Numbered from the stretch's first letter, positions 35,243-43,960 are shown. The stretch: 64,000 nt of DNA from Bacteroides oleiciplenus YIT 12058 (GCF_000315485.1 NZ_JH992942.1:758402-822401); one strand, 5' to 3'. Numbers and translations are program-made. The notes: a model not told the origin generated them from the sequence alone.

Positions 35243-35253
35243 TGCAGAGTGCA

Positions 35254-35273
35254 TTACTTCGTAAGTAACGGAA
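35254..35273 (-). repeat. Recombination-site candidate 2 (left boundary of the invertible segment)
   Basis: The 20-bp repeat in the same orientation as site 1 and inverted relative to site 3 at 35551. Confidence 0.85.
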
Positions 35274-35550
35274 ACGTAATCTTGCTGCAAAGATATTAAA
35301 AATTTGATAAAAACAAATTATAAAAAATAATTTTGAATAATATTTAACTGAAAACACGGCTCCAATAACCAAGACAAACAACAAATCGACATATTACTGC
35401 CTCTCCGGCTATGAGAACACACAGCATTCTCCCTATCCACGTTTTCCCTTCTACATGGACCCGTCTATTCTACGCTCTATTCTCACGTGATTTCAACTTA
35501 AGATGCCCGCCGTGTTCCTATAACGCCTTATATTTTCCGTATTTGCGTGC
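35274..35550. other. Putative 277-bp invertible promoter segment
   Basis: AT-rich segment between 20-bp inverted repeats. It carries a promoter that currently points left, toward the end of the invertase gene. The forward frame starting at 35411 crosses the repeat and has no protein features, so I do not call it a gene. Inversion would place the promoter about 46 nt before ATG 35589. Confidence 0.8.
35288..35317 (-). promoter_or_regulatory. Promoter inside the invertible segment, present orientation leftward
   Basis: The reverse strand has TTTG (35317-35314), 18 nt, then TATCTTTG (35295-35288), close to the Bacteroides TTTG-N19-21-TAnnTTTG pattern. As oriented it would transcribe across site 2 into antisense of the invertase gene; after inversion it would drive the fimbrial operon. 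Confidence 0.75.
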
Positions 35551-35570
35551 TTCCGTTACTTACGAAGTAA
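35551..35570 (+). repeat. Recombination-site candidate 3 (right boundary)
   Basis: TTCCGTTACTTACGAAGTAA on the forward strand, a perfect inverted copy of site 2. It lies 18 nt before the first fimbrial-operon ATG. Confidence 0.85.
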
Positions 35571-35588
35571 CGGTTAAAAAGAACAATT

Positions 35589-35963
35589 ATGCTCACACAA
35601 TTGACACAAACAGCTATTGCCGTATTATACGACATTCATGCCGGTGGCAAGCCTTATCGTACAGCACAACTAACAATTGCGCCGCAGGAGTTAATCGACC
35701 TCCTTACTAAGTTAGAGTCAGGTGGTTTGATCCGACGTAAAGAACTCCCGACTTCTGAACTTCTCTCTTCATATGAGCTACCCCGTTCTTATATAGATGT
35801 ATCCCTACTCGATATACTGGAAGCTCTCGATGAACATCTGAATTGCAATTTTCCCACTAAGGAGAAGATGTATCATCAATACCGTGCTGCTGCTCATCGT
35901 TTGGGGGTCATTAACCAAATGACCCGCCTCTATTTGTCTGAAATTAAGTTAATTGATCTATGA
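35589..35963 (+). CDS. Rrf2-like winged-helix regulator, first gene of the fimbrial operon
   Basis: A 124-residue protein. LTQTAIAVLYDIHAGGKPYR followed by LTIAPQELIDLLTKLESGGL matches the winged-helix start of Rrf2 regulators, and VSLLDILEALDEHLNC matches their later helix. The iron-sulfur Cys cluster of classical Rrf2 proteins is absent; only one Cys follows. It probably binds DNA near the operon. ATG 35589 lies 18 nt after inversion site 3, and its stop overlaps the next start by 4 nt (ATGA), so it is coupled to the fimbrial genes. Confidence 0.72.
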   Translation: MLTQLTQTAIAVLYDIHAGGKPYRTAQLTIAPQELIDLLTKLESGGLIRRKELPTSELLSSYELPRSYIDVSLLDILEALDEHLNCNFPTKEKMYHQYRAAAHRLGVINQMTRLYLSEIKLIDL

Positions 35964-36901
35964 TGAACAGAAAAATACAATATATATATAGCATCGGGTT
36001 GCTCCTGTTTCTACTGGTTAGCTCCTGTTCCAAGCGCGACACTCCTGCCGATCCTGTTGCCATTCGTCTTTATACCGGTATCTTGACCCGTTCTGCTGTG
36101 GATGTCTTCCATGCTACCCCTGTGTGTATTGCCTGCGGCATATCCTCCGGTGCATATACCCAGACTTGGGAGGGCATCGCCACCGCCGATGAAATCACCC
36201 TCACTCCTGTGCGCTATTACCCTGAAGACGGTAGTGGTGTTTACCTGCGCGGTTATTATCCGCCTGCCCCTATGTCTGCCGACGGTACCCTTTCCTATAC
36301 CCTTACCGGAGATGAAGACCTTTTGCTCAGTGACGAGCAGAACGGCTCGCTTTCTTCCCCTTTCACACCTGCCGGTAACAAGCAACTGATTTACGGCCAT
36401 CTGCTTACGAAATTGAGCTTCATCATCCATCTCGAAGGTGACGATGTTCCTTCCCTGCGTGTCCGTTCCCTGCAACTTAATGGGCTTGCCGGGCAGGTCA
36501 CGCTGACGTTGACCACCGGTTCCTTGTCTTATGGGGAATCCACCGTCCCTGTCACTATCCATTCCACTCCGGATGATTCCGAGGGCCTTCCATTCGTAGA
36601 GGGTGTCCTTCAACTGCCCGGCTATGTGCTTGTACAGCCGCAGGCTGAATTTACGCTGGATATGGTGCTTTCCGTTGACGACGACCGTTCCCATGACCTT
36701 GCCTACCACGATCTGGCTGTCAGTTTCGAAGGCGGTGGTGGTGAAGGTGGTGCTGCCTATACAGTGAAGGTGGAACTTCCCTCACCGACGCAGGCTGATC
36801 CTTTACCCGTTAAGGTCACCACCACCGTTGTCTCTTGGCAGGCGGGTGATTCGGGTAGCGGTCATATTCCGGGATGGGATACTTCCGGCGATGCGAAGTA
36901 A
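35960..36901 (+). CDS. Fimbrillin-family lipoprotein (F1)
   Basis: A 313-residue outer-surface lipoprotein with lipobox LVSSC (Cys23) and a TR site at R44 (GILTRSAVD), where the propeptide is expected to be cut. The mature part is beta-rich, with the fimbrillin motif IYGHLLTKLSFIIHLEG and a C-terminal VVSWQAGDSGSGHIPGWDT. It is most like F3 at 38002 (shared YTLtG-EDLL and HLLT-L). It overlaps the regulator gene by 4 nt. It probably serves as a pilus subunit or anchor; which one I cannot say. Confidence 0.82.
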   Translation: MMNRKIQYIYSIGLLLFLLVSSCSKRDTPADPVAIRLYTGILTRSAVDVFHATPVCIACGISSGAYTQTWEGIATADEITLTPVRYYPEDGSGVYLRGYYPPAPMSADGTLSYTLTGDEDLLLSDEQNGSLSSPFTPAGNKQLIYGHLLTKLSFIIHLEGDDVPSLRVRSLQLNGLAGQVTLTLTTGSLSYGESTVPVTIHSTPDDSEGLPFVEGVLQLPGYVLVQPQAEFTLDMVLSVDDDRSHDLAYHDLAVSFEGGGGEGGAAYTVKVELPSPTQADPLPVKVTTTVVSWQAGDSGSGHIPGWDTSGDAK

Positions 36902-36967
36902 ATAGTAAAAATAATATATATATAGAAAGAACAAATAATTTATTAATCATTTAATTAAGACTTGAAT

Positions 36968-37981
36968 ATGAAAACAAAAATGAGCGTGGCATTACTGACC
37001 TTATTGATCTCGGCTGGATGCACTGAAAATGAACAGATCACTTTTCCTGAAACTCCTGTGAATGCGGTGGCCATCCAACTGGGCCAACAAGTGAATGCTG
37101 TGTCGCGTGCTGTGGCCTCTGACGGTGTGAACGTGAGCGCAACTTTGCTGATGTGCGACGATGCCGATTGGAGCAAATTCGTCAAGGTAGACAAGAATGT
37201 AATAGAGGGCGGTCAATTGAAGAGCCGTGCCAGCATCTCTGCCGCCTCCTTCACTGTGGCTGCTACTCCTGCCAATGATATTTCCTTGAACCAGTTACTT
37301 TATTATTCATTGAGTGACGGTATCAATTCTTTCATCGCCGGGGTATCCCCTGCGGGTAAGGTTTCCGATGCCGGCTCTTCTGTCGCTTTCACCCAAGAAG
37401 ACGGTACCCAGGATGTGATGTGGGCCGAAACGGTGGCTGTCGGTAACGCGCAAGATGCCGGTAATGCTGCAGGAACTTCCAAATATAATCTGGCGTTCGT
37501 CCACAAGACTACCCAGCTCAACTTTGCCATCGGTTTGAAGCGTACCGCCGGCGGTGGCGAATGGCAAGGCAAGAAAGTAGCGTTGAAGAGTATTGCCGTG
37601 CAGCAGGCTTCCGTTCCCCAATCTGTCAATGTGGCTAACGGCGAGGTAAGCTGGAGCACTGCTGTAACCCTTAAAGTACCCGGCATTTCGGAAGCTGCCA
37701 TTGCAGAAACAGCTACGGCTGTGGGCGAGGCGTTTATGATCAACCCCTATACCGAGGTGATACTGAATGTAGTGATTACCGTGGACGGTGCCGAGAAGAT
37801 TTTCAACAACGTTCGTGTCACTGCTGCCGGTGGCTCCGACCTTGCCCGCGAGGAGGGTAAATCCCACCTGGTTACGCTTACCATCCAGGAACCTGCCAGT
37901 GCTGAGGGTGCTGTAACGATAAAGACCACCGCTACTGTGAAACCTTGGGAACAGGGTACTTCAGGCAGTGCTGAATTATAA
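36968..37981 (+). CDS. Fimbrillin-family lipoprotein (F2)
   Basis: A 337-residue lipoprotein with lipobox ISAGC (Cys18) and a candidate maturation site VSR at R47. The mature part has the fimbrillin layout: DVMWAETVAVGNAQDAGN, then NLAFVHKTTQLNFAIGLKRT, and a C-terminal VKPWEQGTSGSAEL strand of the kind used for donor-strand exchange. I start at ATG 36968; a TTG at 36962 would add two residues. It follows F1 by 66 nt, the widest gap in this operon. The many Gly/Ala/Val residues resemble a shaft subunit, but this is inference. Confidence 0.8.
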   Translation: MKTKMSVALLTLLISAGCTENEQITFPETPVNAVAIQLGQQVNAVSRAVASDGVNVSATLLMCDDADWSKFVKVDKNVIEGGQLKSRASISAASFTVAATPANDISLNQLLYYSLSDGINSFIAGVSPAGKVSDAGSSVAFTQEDGTQDVMWAETVAVGNAQDAGNAAGTSKYNLAFVHKTTQLNFAIGLKRTAGGGEWQGKKVALKSIAVQQASVPQSVNVANGEVSWSTAVTLKVPGISEAAIAETATAVGEAFMINPYTEVILNVVITVDGAEKIFNNVRVTAAGGSDLAREEGKSHLVTLTIQEPASAEGAVTIKTTATVKPWEQGTSGSAEL

Positions 37982-38001
37982 AACATATAACTAACTAACC
38001 G

Positions 38002-38985
38002 ATGAGACGCATTTACCGTTTGTTCCGTTTCGCCTTTTCTGCCTTCGCGGCTTTTCTCGTATCCTGTTCCTCCGACGTTTCCCTTCCTGTGGAAACTACG
38101 GTTCCTTTGGAATTCAGTGCGGGAGGCACTGCTTTGTTGCATACTTCTGCCACCCGTGCTGACAATCTTCCGGAATCGGCTTTTGATGCCACGGTGGTAC
38201 TCTCCATGAAACAGGGGGATTATTCGCTTTCTGCCTTATATGAAAGCAGCCATGAAGTAGGCGTGGATACAGACGGCAGCGTCTCTTGGCAACTTCAATC
38301 GGGCAGTGTAGAGCCGGTTTATCCCGAAACGGGTGCCTGGCTGTATGCCGTTTCAGTCTCTCCGGTGGCAGTTCCTGATAATAGCGGAAACGTCTCTTAT
38401 ACCTTGATCGGCAAGGAAGACTTGCTGTATGCCCCGGAAATCCGTGGTAACAAGTGGGAGGGAGACCGTTTCTCTGGTAATGGGAATTCCGGGCGCGACA
38501 AGCCGTTGGAATTTGCCCATCTGCTCACCCGCTTGCAGTTCAAGGCACGCAAGCGTCAGGCAGATGGTATGTCGGTAAAAATTACGGCTGTAAAGGTGAA
38601 TGAGGCATTGACGGAAGTCACTGTGCCCTTGTCCACAGGTGAACCGTCTTTCAGGGGGACGGCAGGACTTACCCTGCATCCCGGAGATGGCGGTGCAGGC
38701 AAAGACGTGCCTGCCGGTGGAACTACCGTGGCATTGGGCGATTTACTATTACCGCCTCTATCGCCGGAGCATAACTATACATTGAATGTTGAAACGTCAA
38801 TTGGTGCTTTCGACAATATCCCGATTGTGTTCTCTGATAATGCCGCTTCCAGTGGGAAACTGTTGCCCGGCATGTCCCATGAAATCACTTTCTATATCTC
38901 CGATACTTTTCTGGGCGTCCTGTCTGTGACGGCTACCCCCTGGGAGTTAGTGAATGTGGATGATGATCTGGAATTAGTACCTTGA
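38002..38985 (+). CDS. Fimbrillin-family lipoprotein (F3)
   Basis: A 327-residue lipoprotein, lipobox FLVSC (Cys22), TR site at R52 (SATRADNL). The fimbrillin core shows YTLIGKEDLLYAPEIRGNKW and EFAHLLTRLQFKARKRQADG, and the C-terminal strand is TATPWELVNVDDDLELVP. It is related to F1 in these motifs, so the two are probably paralogues. It lies 20 nt after F2 in the same operon. Expected on the outer membrane or as part of the fimbria. Confidence 0.82.
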   Translation: MRRIYRLFRFAFSAFAAFLVSCSSDVSLPVETTVPLEFSAGGTALLHTSATRADNLPESAFDATVVLSMKQGDYSLSALYESSHEVGVDTDGSVSWQLQSGSVEPVYPETGAWLYAVSVSPVAVPDNSGNVSYTLIGKEDLLYAPEIRGNKWEGDRFSGNGNSGRDKPLEFAHLLTRLQFKARKRQADGMSVKITAVKVNEALTEVTVPLSTGEPSFRGTAGLTLHPGDGGAGKDVPAGGTTVALGDLLLPPLSPEHNYTLNVETSIGAFDNIPIVFSDNAASSGKLLPGMSHEITFYISDTFLGVLSVTATPWELVNVDDDLELVP

Positions 38986-39018
38986 TTAATTTATGAATTA
39001 TATAGATAAGAAATAACA

Positions 39019-40029
39019 ATGAAAACCAAACAACTCATTAATCTCGCTTTTCTTTCCGGTCTGCTGCTTGCTGCCGGGTGCAGCGATGACCAACACACCG
39101 GAACTACTGATAATAATGAACCGGTGGAATTACAAATCTCACCCAGAGTGGTGCTGACTCGTGGTGTAGTGGATGGCACTGCTTTCAGTAATGGCACTTC
39201 CATCGCGGTGTATGCTACGGGGGATGATTATGCGGCTTCTAATAATTACGCGGTATATGCGAACAACTCCGGTTGGAGTAATACCGGGGCTGATAAGATT
39301 TTCCTGACAGGCAAACCTGCCACTATTTATGCTTATTACCCCACAACCAATAAGTATGGCGCAGACTTTACCATTCCCATTACCTTGTTGGAAGGAACCG
39401 AATCCACCACTATCACTTCTCAGGATAATGCTTCAAGCGGTACTCCCATAGCTGCTGCCGATGGCGAAGTGGATTGCATGTATGCCACGTCAGTGCCGAA
39501 TGTATCCAACAAGGTAAATAACGGTGTGACACTTAACATGAACCATGCCCTTTCCATGGTAAGTTTCCGTGTCTACAAAGCTGCGGACTATAAAGGCGCG
39601 GGCAACTTAACTAAGATAGTGATGAAAGATATCAATGCAGTTGGCACCACCTTGAGTAAAGGCACTTCTCCTAAAATGAATATCACTAACGGTACTATCA
39701 CGGAAGGTGCCGCGCAGGATGCAACCTATACCCGCGCCATTAGTAGCGGTTATACATTAGGTACTGCTGATGCCAATGCCAAAAGGTTCAGCATCCTGGT
39801 ATTACCTACCTCTGCCAGTATCGGAACTGGTAATATCCAAGCGGTTTTCACCATTGACGGGGCTGACTATTCGGTAAACCTGACCCCTCCTACCGATAAT
39901 AGCGGTAAGTGGCTTGCCGGTAAGAATCACCTTTATTCAGTGAAATTGAGCGGTACGGAACTTACCATAAGTAGTGTTACGATTGCCCAGTGGGTGGGAG
40001 TTGCCGGTGGTGATTTGACAATCCAATAA
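39019..40029 (+). CDS. Fimbrillin-family lipoprotein (F4)
   Basis: A 336-residue lipoprotein with lipobox LAAGC (Cys21) and TR site at R48 (VVLTRGVVD). The Mfa-like fimbrillin domain is clear: TIYAYYPTTNKYGADFTIPI, CMYATSVPNVSNKVNNGVTL and LNMNHALSMVSFRVYKAADY. The C-terminal strand is SVTIAQWVGVAGGDLTIQ. Similar motifs in F5 and F8 show a shared origin. It lies 33 nt after F3. Candidate structural pilin. Confidence 0.85.
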   Translation: MKTKQLINLAFLSGLLLAAGCSDDQHTGTTDNNEPVELQISPRVVLTRGVVDGTAFSNGTSIAVYATGDDYAASNNYAVYANNSGWSNTGADKIFLTGKPATIYAYYPTTNKYGADFTIPITLLEGTESTTITSQDNASSGTPIAAADGEVDCMYATSVPNVSNKVNNGVTLNMNHALSMVSFRVYKAADYKGAGNLTKIVMKDINAVGTTLSKGTSPKMNITNGTITEGAAQDATYTRAISSGYTLGTADANAKRFSILVLPTSASIGTGNIQAVFTIDGADYSVNLTPPTDNSGKWLAGKNHLYSVKLSGTELTISSVTIAQWVGVAGGDLTIQ

Positions 40030-40076
40030 GACTGTGCAGGTGTAAGCTTTTGAATAATAATATAAATTTTGTAAGT

Positions 40077-41132
40077 ATGAGATCCTTTATAGTTTACCTT
40101 CCCGTCTTCTGTGCCCTCTTGCTTGCAGGCGGTTGCTCAGATAGTGGCTGTGTCAGTGACTTGGACATTCCTGTCCCTTTGCAGCCTTCTTTCACCCCTG
40201 TCTCCGGCTCCCTCACCCGTTCCATCGTGAGTGAAACGGGCACTGCGGACGGGCAGGTGAACCGTATCGGTGTCTATCTCACCCGTTCCGACGGCCATAC
40301 GGCTTATGCCGCTTCCGCTTTTTCCATTTTCAGCACAGAGAATGGAAATAGTTGGACCGGAACCCCTTCTGTGAATCTCCGCACGGAGCAGGCGCGGCTT
40401 TATGCCTGGTATCCGGTTGCTGATAATTCCATCCCCACGGAGGTCGGAAATACCCGCACGGTCCCCATTATCCTGCCCGCCGCCCAGACATTCGATGGAG
40501 GGAGTACTACTGCCTGTTCGCAGACCGATTATCTCTACGGCTCGGCAAACCAGGCAGTGGGTGATGCCACTGCCATCACAGTGCACCGCAGTGCCAGCAA
40601 TCCTGCCATATACCTGCAGCACGCCCTTGTCCAACTTGTCTTCACCATTGAATACAAGGCGGGCCGTGTTCCTGATAGTGATTATGACCGGGTAAAAAGC
40701 ATCAGCCTGACCACCGGCACCGGCATAACTGTTTTCCGTGCCGCAGCAAGCGGTACCATGACGCTTGCCGATGGTACGCTCGCCGTTGCCCAGACTGCCA
40801 CGATTACCTTTACCGCCACTACAGGAACTTCCTGCCTGCCCGGTAACATCGGTGATCCCAAACCTGTGGTCTACGGACTGACCGCCCCCAAACCTGCCAC
40901 CACCAGCCCGGTGGCATTGAACCTGGTACTGGGACAAAAGGGCACTTCTACAAACGACCGTACCCTGACTGCTTCCAATGCCACCCTGTTCAATTCCGAA
41001 TGGAAGAAAGGCCACTGCTATACCTATCATCTATTGCTCGACAAGAACGATATCACCATGAAAAGCGTAGCGATAAAAGGTTGGACGGAGCAAGACGGGG
41101 GCGAACAGAACGTACCTCCCGTGATTGAATAA
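40077..41132 (+). CDS. Fimbrillin-family lipoprotein (F5)
   Basis: A 351-residue lipoprotein: lipobox LAGGC (Cys20), TR site R48 (GSLTRSIVS). Mfa-like core with RLYAWYPVADNSIPTEVGN, TDYLYGSANQAVGDATAITV and IYLQHALVQLVFTIEYKAGR; C-terminal strand KSVAIKGWTEQDGGEQNV. I start at ATG 40077 because the upstream in-frame TTG at 40050 would add a non-signal segment. Coding sequence is clearly richer in G+C than the housekeeping genes before the locus. Part of the fimbrial operon. Confidence 0.85.
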   Translation: MRSFIVYLPVFCALLLAGGCSDSGCVSDLDIPVPLQPSFTPVSGSLTRSIVSETGTADGQVNRIGVYLTRSDGHTAYAASAFSIFSTENGNSWTGTPSVNLRTEQARLYAWYPVADNSIPTEVGNTRTVPIILPAAQTFDGGSTTACSQTDYLYGSANQAVGDATAITVHRSASNPAIYLQHALVQLVFTIEYKAGRVPDSDYDRVKSISLTTGTGITVFRAAASGTMTLADGTLAVAQTATITFTATTGTSCLPGNIGDPKPVVYGLTAPKPATTSPVALNLVLGQKGTSTNDRTLTASNATLFNSEWKKGHCYTYHLLLDKNDITMKSVAIKGWTEQDGGEQNVPPVIE

Positions 41133-41190
41133 TCCAACAAGCCAAGTATTCTGATAACTCAATAAAGTAACTACCAGACGCAACGAGATA

Positions 41191-42042
41191 ATGAATAAAC
41201 TGACATTGAACATCCTGCCTTATATGGCCTCCTGTTTCCTGCTGCTGGGTTCCGGCTGTAGCGACGAACAACCTACCCTCGTGGTTGCCGAAGGCACTCC
41301 TCTCACCATTACGGCTGAAATCGGTGCTTCCGTTTCCCCCGCCTCCCGGGCGGCGTCATCCGGCGACTACGACCTTGGCGCATTCAGGACCAGCGACCAG
41401 ATCAACGTCACCTGTAGCCGTAACTCCACCTTGCTTGCTTCCTCCGGATACACCCTTGGATCTGACAATGCCTGGACTGCCTCCGGCGACGGTCTTGGCT
41501 TTTTGCCCGCCGTTGTTTACCGCGCTTCTTTCCCTATCGGTTACGATGGCATCCAGGCGAACCAGGAGAAGCCTGCCGATTTTCTGAAAAGCAACTATCT
41601 CCGCACGCCCGAGGTTCCCGTTTCGGGTGCTGAAGTAAACTTCACCGGCTCCAATGCTTTTGTGCACGAAAATGCAAAGCTGACGCTGAAGTTCACGGGT
41701 GCGAATGCCTTGCCCGCTTTCAGCCGGATGACGGTGCAGGCCTCCGGATTGCGTACGGGTGATAATGTTACGCAGAGCATCAATATGCTGCGTCCGGCTG
41801 CTTCCGAATATATCTGGTGCTCGGTCATTTATCCGCGTGCAACGGAAACGGAGATTGCAATTACCGTGACCGATAGCTATGGCATCACTTATAAGGCCGC
41901 CGTGCAGTGTTCCATGGCAAAGGGCACTAGCTATACTTATACGCTGAAACTCCGGAATAATACTCTTGTTCCCGTGGGTCCGGCCGAAATCAAGGACTGG
42001 ACGGTATCGGGCAGGCATAACGGTGACTTTGATCCCGTTTAA
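41191..42042 (+). CDS. Fimbrillin-family lipoprotein (F6)
   Basis: A 283-residue lipoprotein with lipobox LGSGC (Cys23) and a maturation-like site at R53 (SPASRAASSGD). The core contains YDLGAFRTSDQINVTCSRNS, YRASFPIGYDGIQANQEKPA and the C-terminal strand GPAEIKDWTVSGRHNGDFDP. It is a close relative of F7, the next gene, in the F-P-x-Y/F-x-x-I-Q-A and DFLKSN/GFWKSN motifs, suggesting a tandem duplication. Shorter than the other fimbrillins. Confidence 0.8.
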   Translation: MNKLTLNILPYMASCFLLLGSGCSDEQPTLVVAEGTPLTITAEIGASVSPASRAASSGDYDLGAFRTSDQINVTCSRNSTLLASSGYTLGSDNAWTASGDGLGFLPAVVYRASFPIGYDGIQANQEKPADFLKSNYLRTPEVPVSGAEVNFTGSNAFVHENAKLTLKFTGANALPAFSRMTVQASGLRTGDNVTQSINMLRPAASEYIWCSVIYPRATETEIAITVTDSYGITYKAAVQCSMAKGTSYTYTLKLRNNTLVPVGPAEIKDWTVSGRHNGDFDPV

Positions 42043-42057
42043 ACAATTAGAATAGTA

Positions 42058-42942
42058 ATGATGATAAAGACTCCAGTAATGATGATAAAGAACCATCTGA
42101 TATATGGCAAATGTGCGTGTTCCCGGTTGCGGTTCCTGCTACTGCTGTCCGTGATGGCCGTTTGTTCCGTATCGTGCACGCAAGAGAGTGCGGGTGTTGC
42201 CCTGCCGTTGGATGTATCCGCCGGGATTGGCGCTCCCCATACCCGTGCGTCGGACTCCCATGCGTCGGACTATGACAAGAGAAGCTTCGTGACCGGTGAT
42301 GTAATCAAGATAAGCAAAGGGGGGACAAGTATCAATTACCGGAGAACTGCTGCCGGTAACTGGACTTCCGATGCCGACACACCGATGACTACTACGGGTA
42401 GCGAGTCCTTCACAGCGACTTTTCCCCCCGATTTCAGCAATATACAAGCCGACCAGAGTACGCCTACGGGCTTCTGGAAAAGCAATCAACTGTCTTCCGT
42501 GGCTACTTCCACCGGAAACTACGTCCGGTTCAGCTTCGCCCCGGCAGCCTGTAAAATCACGGTTGTCGTGATCTATAAAGCGGATAACACTGCTACAAGT
42601 GCCACTGTTGCGGGCAAAGGATTATCTAGCGGGAATAACAGCAGTGCTGAAAGCATCAGCTTGCTGAAAACTTCCGAATCCCTGAGACGCCACACCTATG
42701 CCGGTATCTTTTCTCCTTCCGCTTCCAATGCCTACACTATCAGTGTATCGGCCAGCGTTCTGGGCACGAGGACTTATGTAGAGAAAGGTTCTGGTCTGAC
42801 TTTGCGGGCCGGATACGAATACCAGTATACGTTTACCGCTACTGACGAGTTGCTTCTCACCAGTGTGGTGGTGAAAGAATTTACCACGGAATCAGGCTTC
42901 GGTGATACCGATGGTGAAGAGGATGCCGGTAATGCGACCTGA
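42058..42942 (+). CDS. Fimbrillin-family lipoprotein (F7), duplicated start region
   Basis: A 294-residue lipoprotein related to F6. The lipobox is SVSC (Cys40) and the TR site R63 (GAPHTRASDS). The N-terminus before the hydrophobic stretch is unusually long. A 21-bp unit beginning AGTAATGATGATAAAG is duplicated in tandem (42054 and 42075), giving two in-frame start regions; 42079 would give a signal peptide closer to the usual length. The core shows FTATFPPDFSNIQADQSTPT. Lies 15 nt after F6. Confidence 0.8.
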   Translation: MMIKTPVMMIKNHLIYGKCACSRLRFLLLLSVMAVCSVSCTQESAGVALPLDVSAGIGAPHTRASDSHASDYDKRSFVTGDVIKISKGGTSINYRRTAAGNWTSDADTPMTTTGSESFTATFPPDFSNIQADQSTPTGFWKSNQLSSVATSTGNYVRFSFAPAACKITVVVIYKADNTATSATVAGKGLSSGNNSSAESISLLKTSESLRRHTYAGIFSPSASNAYTISVSASVLGTRTYVEKGSGLTLRAGYEYQYTFTATDELLLTSVVVKEFTTESGFGDTDGEEDAGNAT

Positions 42943-42971
42943 CCATTGATATAACTAAGAAAGAAAAAAAG

Positions 42972-43937
42972 ATGAATATGAAACCTATGTATATCTTGTT
43001 CGCCCCTGTGCTTGCCCTTATGCTCTGGGGCTGCGGCGATGCCCCTGTGTCCGAACCTGTCATTGCAGGGGGAGCGTTGCAATTACGTTCGGTGGACTTG
43101 CCCGACCCGAGTGCTACCCGTGCCTTAGGTGCTACCCAGTTGGATAAAATCGGTGTTTACGTTACCGATTATAGCCATGCTGCCCTGACCCGGAACGCAC
43201 AATCGGTCTACACCTTGCAGAACGGAACGTGGAGCTCGGTTGCTCCCCCCGAAATAACGGTGACAAACTCGTCCACCCCCGACCGTCTGTATGCCTTTTT
43301 CCCTTCAGATTTGTCTGTGGCGAACTCCGGCGTCGGCAACCATTCGGTACCCGTGCAGGTGGTAGCGGATAATTTCACCGCTTCCCGTCAGACCAATTAC
43401 CTCTATGCTACTCCTCTGACGGCTTTAGCCACTTCCCGTGCCGTGACATTCACCATGAATCATGCGCTTGCCAAGGTCAGTTTCCGGGTGCTTAAATCTG
43501 CCAATGTGCAGGAGGCCCTGACCCTGAAAAAGATAGAGTTGCTTAGTAGCACCAACCGTTTGCAGACCGGCATGAGCGGCACCATGAACCTTACCAGTGG
43601 TGCCTTGAATGGTCTTGCATCCACCAATTCCATTACTTTGGAAGGCTCAGTAGAACTCAGCACCCTTCAAAGTAATCCTAACGTGAGTGCCTTGGTGGCT
43701 CCCATGAGTGCCAGCGAAACACGTCTCTCGTTCCGGCTTACGGTGGAGGTTACTGAGGCGGACGGTTCGACCACCGCCCGTAGCTTTGAGACGGCTGTTG
43801 TGAATGCCGTACAATGGAAAGCCGGCTTTCACTATGTCTATTTCATCACGGTGGACAAGATGGGCGGAAGTCTGACGAATGTGAAAATTGACGCATGGAA
43901 GAGTGATGCGAATCAGAATACGGGAATCGGAATTTAA
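42972..43937 (+). CDS. Fimbrillin-family lipoprotein (F8)
   Basis: A 321-residue lipoprotein; lipobox LMLWGC (Cys21), TR site R50 (DPSATRALG). Mfa-like core with RLYAFFPSDLSVANSGVGNH, QTNYLYATPLTALATSRAVT and FTMNHALAKVSFRVLKSANV; C-terminal strand TNVKIDAWKSDANQNTGIGI. It groups with F4 and F5 by these motifs. Lies 29 nt after F7. Likely structural or minor pilus subunit. Confidence 0.85.
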   Translation: MNMKPMYILFAPVLALMLWGCGDAPVSEPVIAGGALQLRSVDLPDPSATRALGATQLDKIGVYVTDYSHAALTRNAQSVYTLQNGTWSSVAPPEITVTNSSTPDRLYAFFPSDLSVANSGVGNHSVPVQVVADNFTASRQTNYLYATPLTALATSRAVTFTMNHALAKVSFRVLKSANVQEALTLKKIELLSSTNRLQTGMSGTMNLTSGALNGLASTNSITLEGSVELSTLQSNPNVSALVAPMSASETRLSFRLTVEVTEADGSTTARSFETAVVNAVQWKAGFHYVYFITVDKMGGSLTNVKIDAWKSDANQNTGIGI

Positions 43938-43960
43938 TTATAAATTATGAATTATTAATT

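Noticed and set aside
35411..35710. 99-codon forward frame crossing the inversion site
   Set aside because: It spans the invertible-segment boundary and overlaps the Rrf2-like gene in another frame; composition looks non-coding.
36011..36709. Long reverse-strand frames opposite the fimbrillin genes
   Set aside because: They are antisense shadows caused by G+C-rich codons; the forward genes have signal peptides and conserved motifs.
40137..41030. 297-codon reverse frame opposite F5
   Set aside because: Same reason: low-complexity antisense of a clear lipoprotein gene, no start context.
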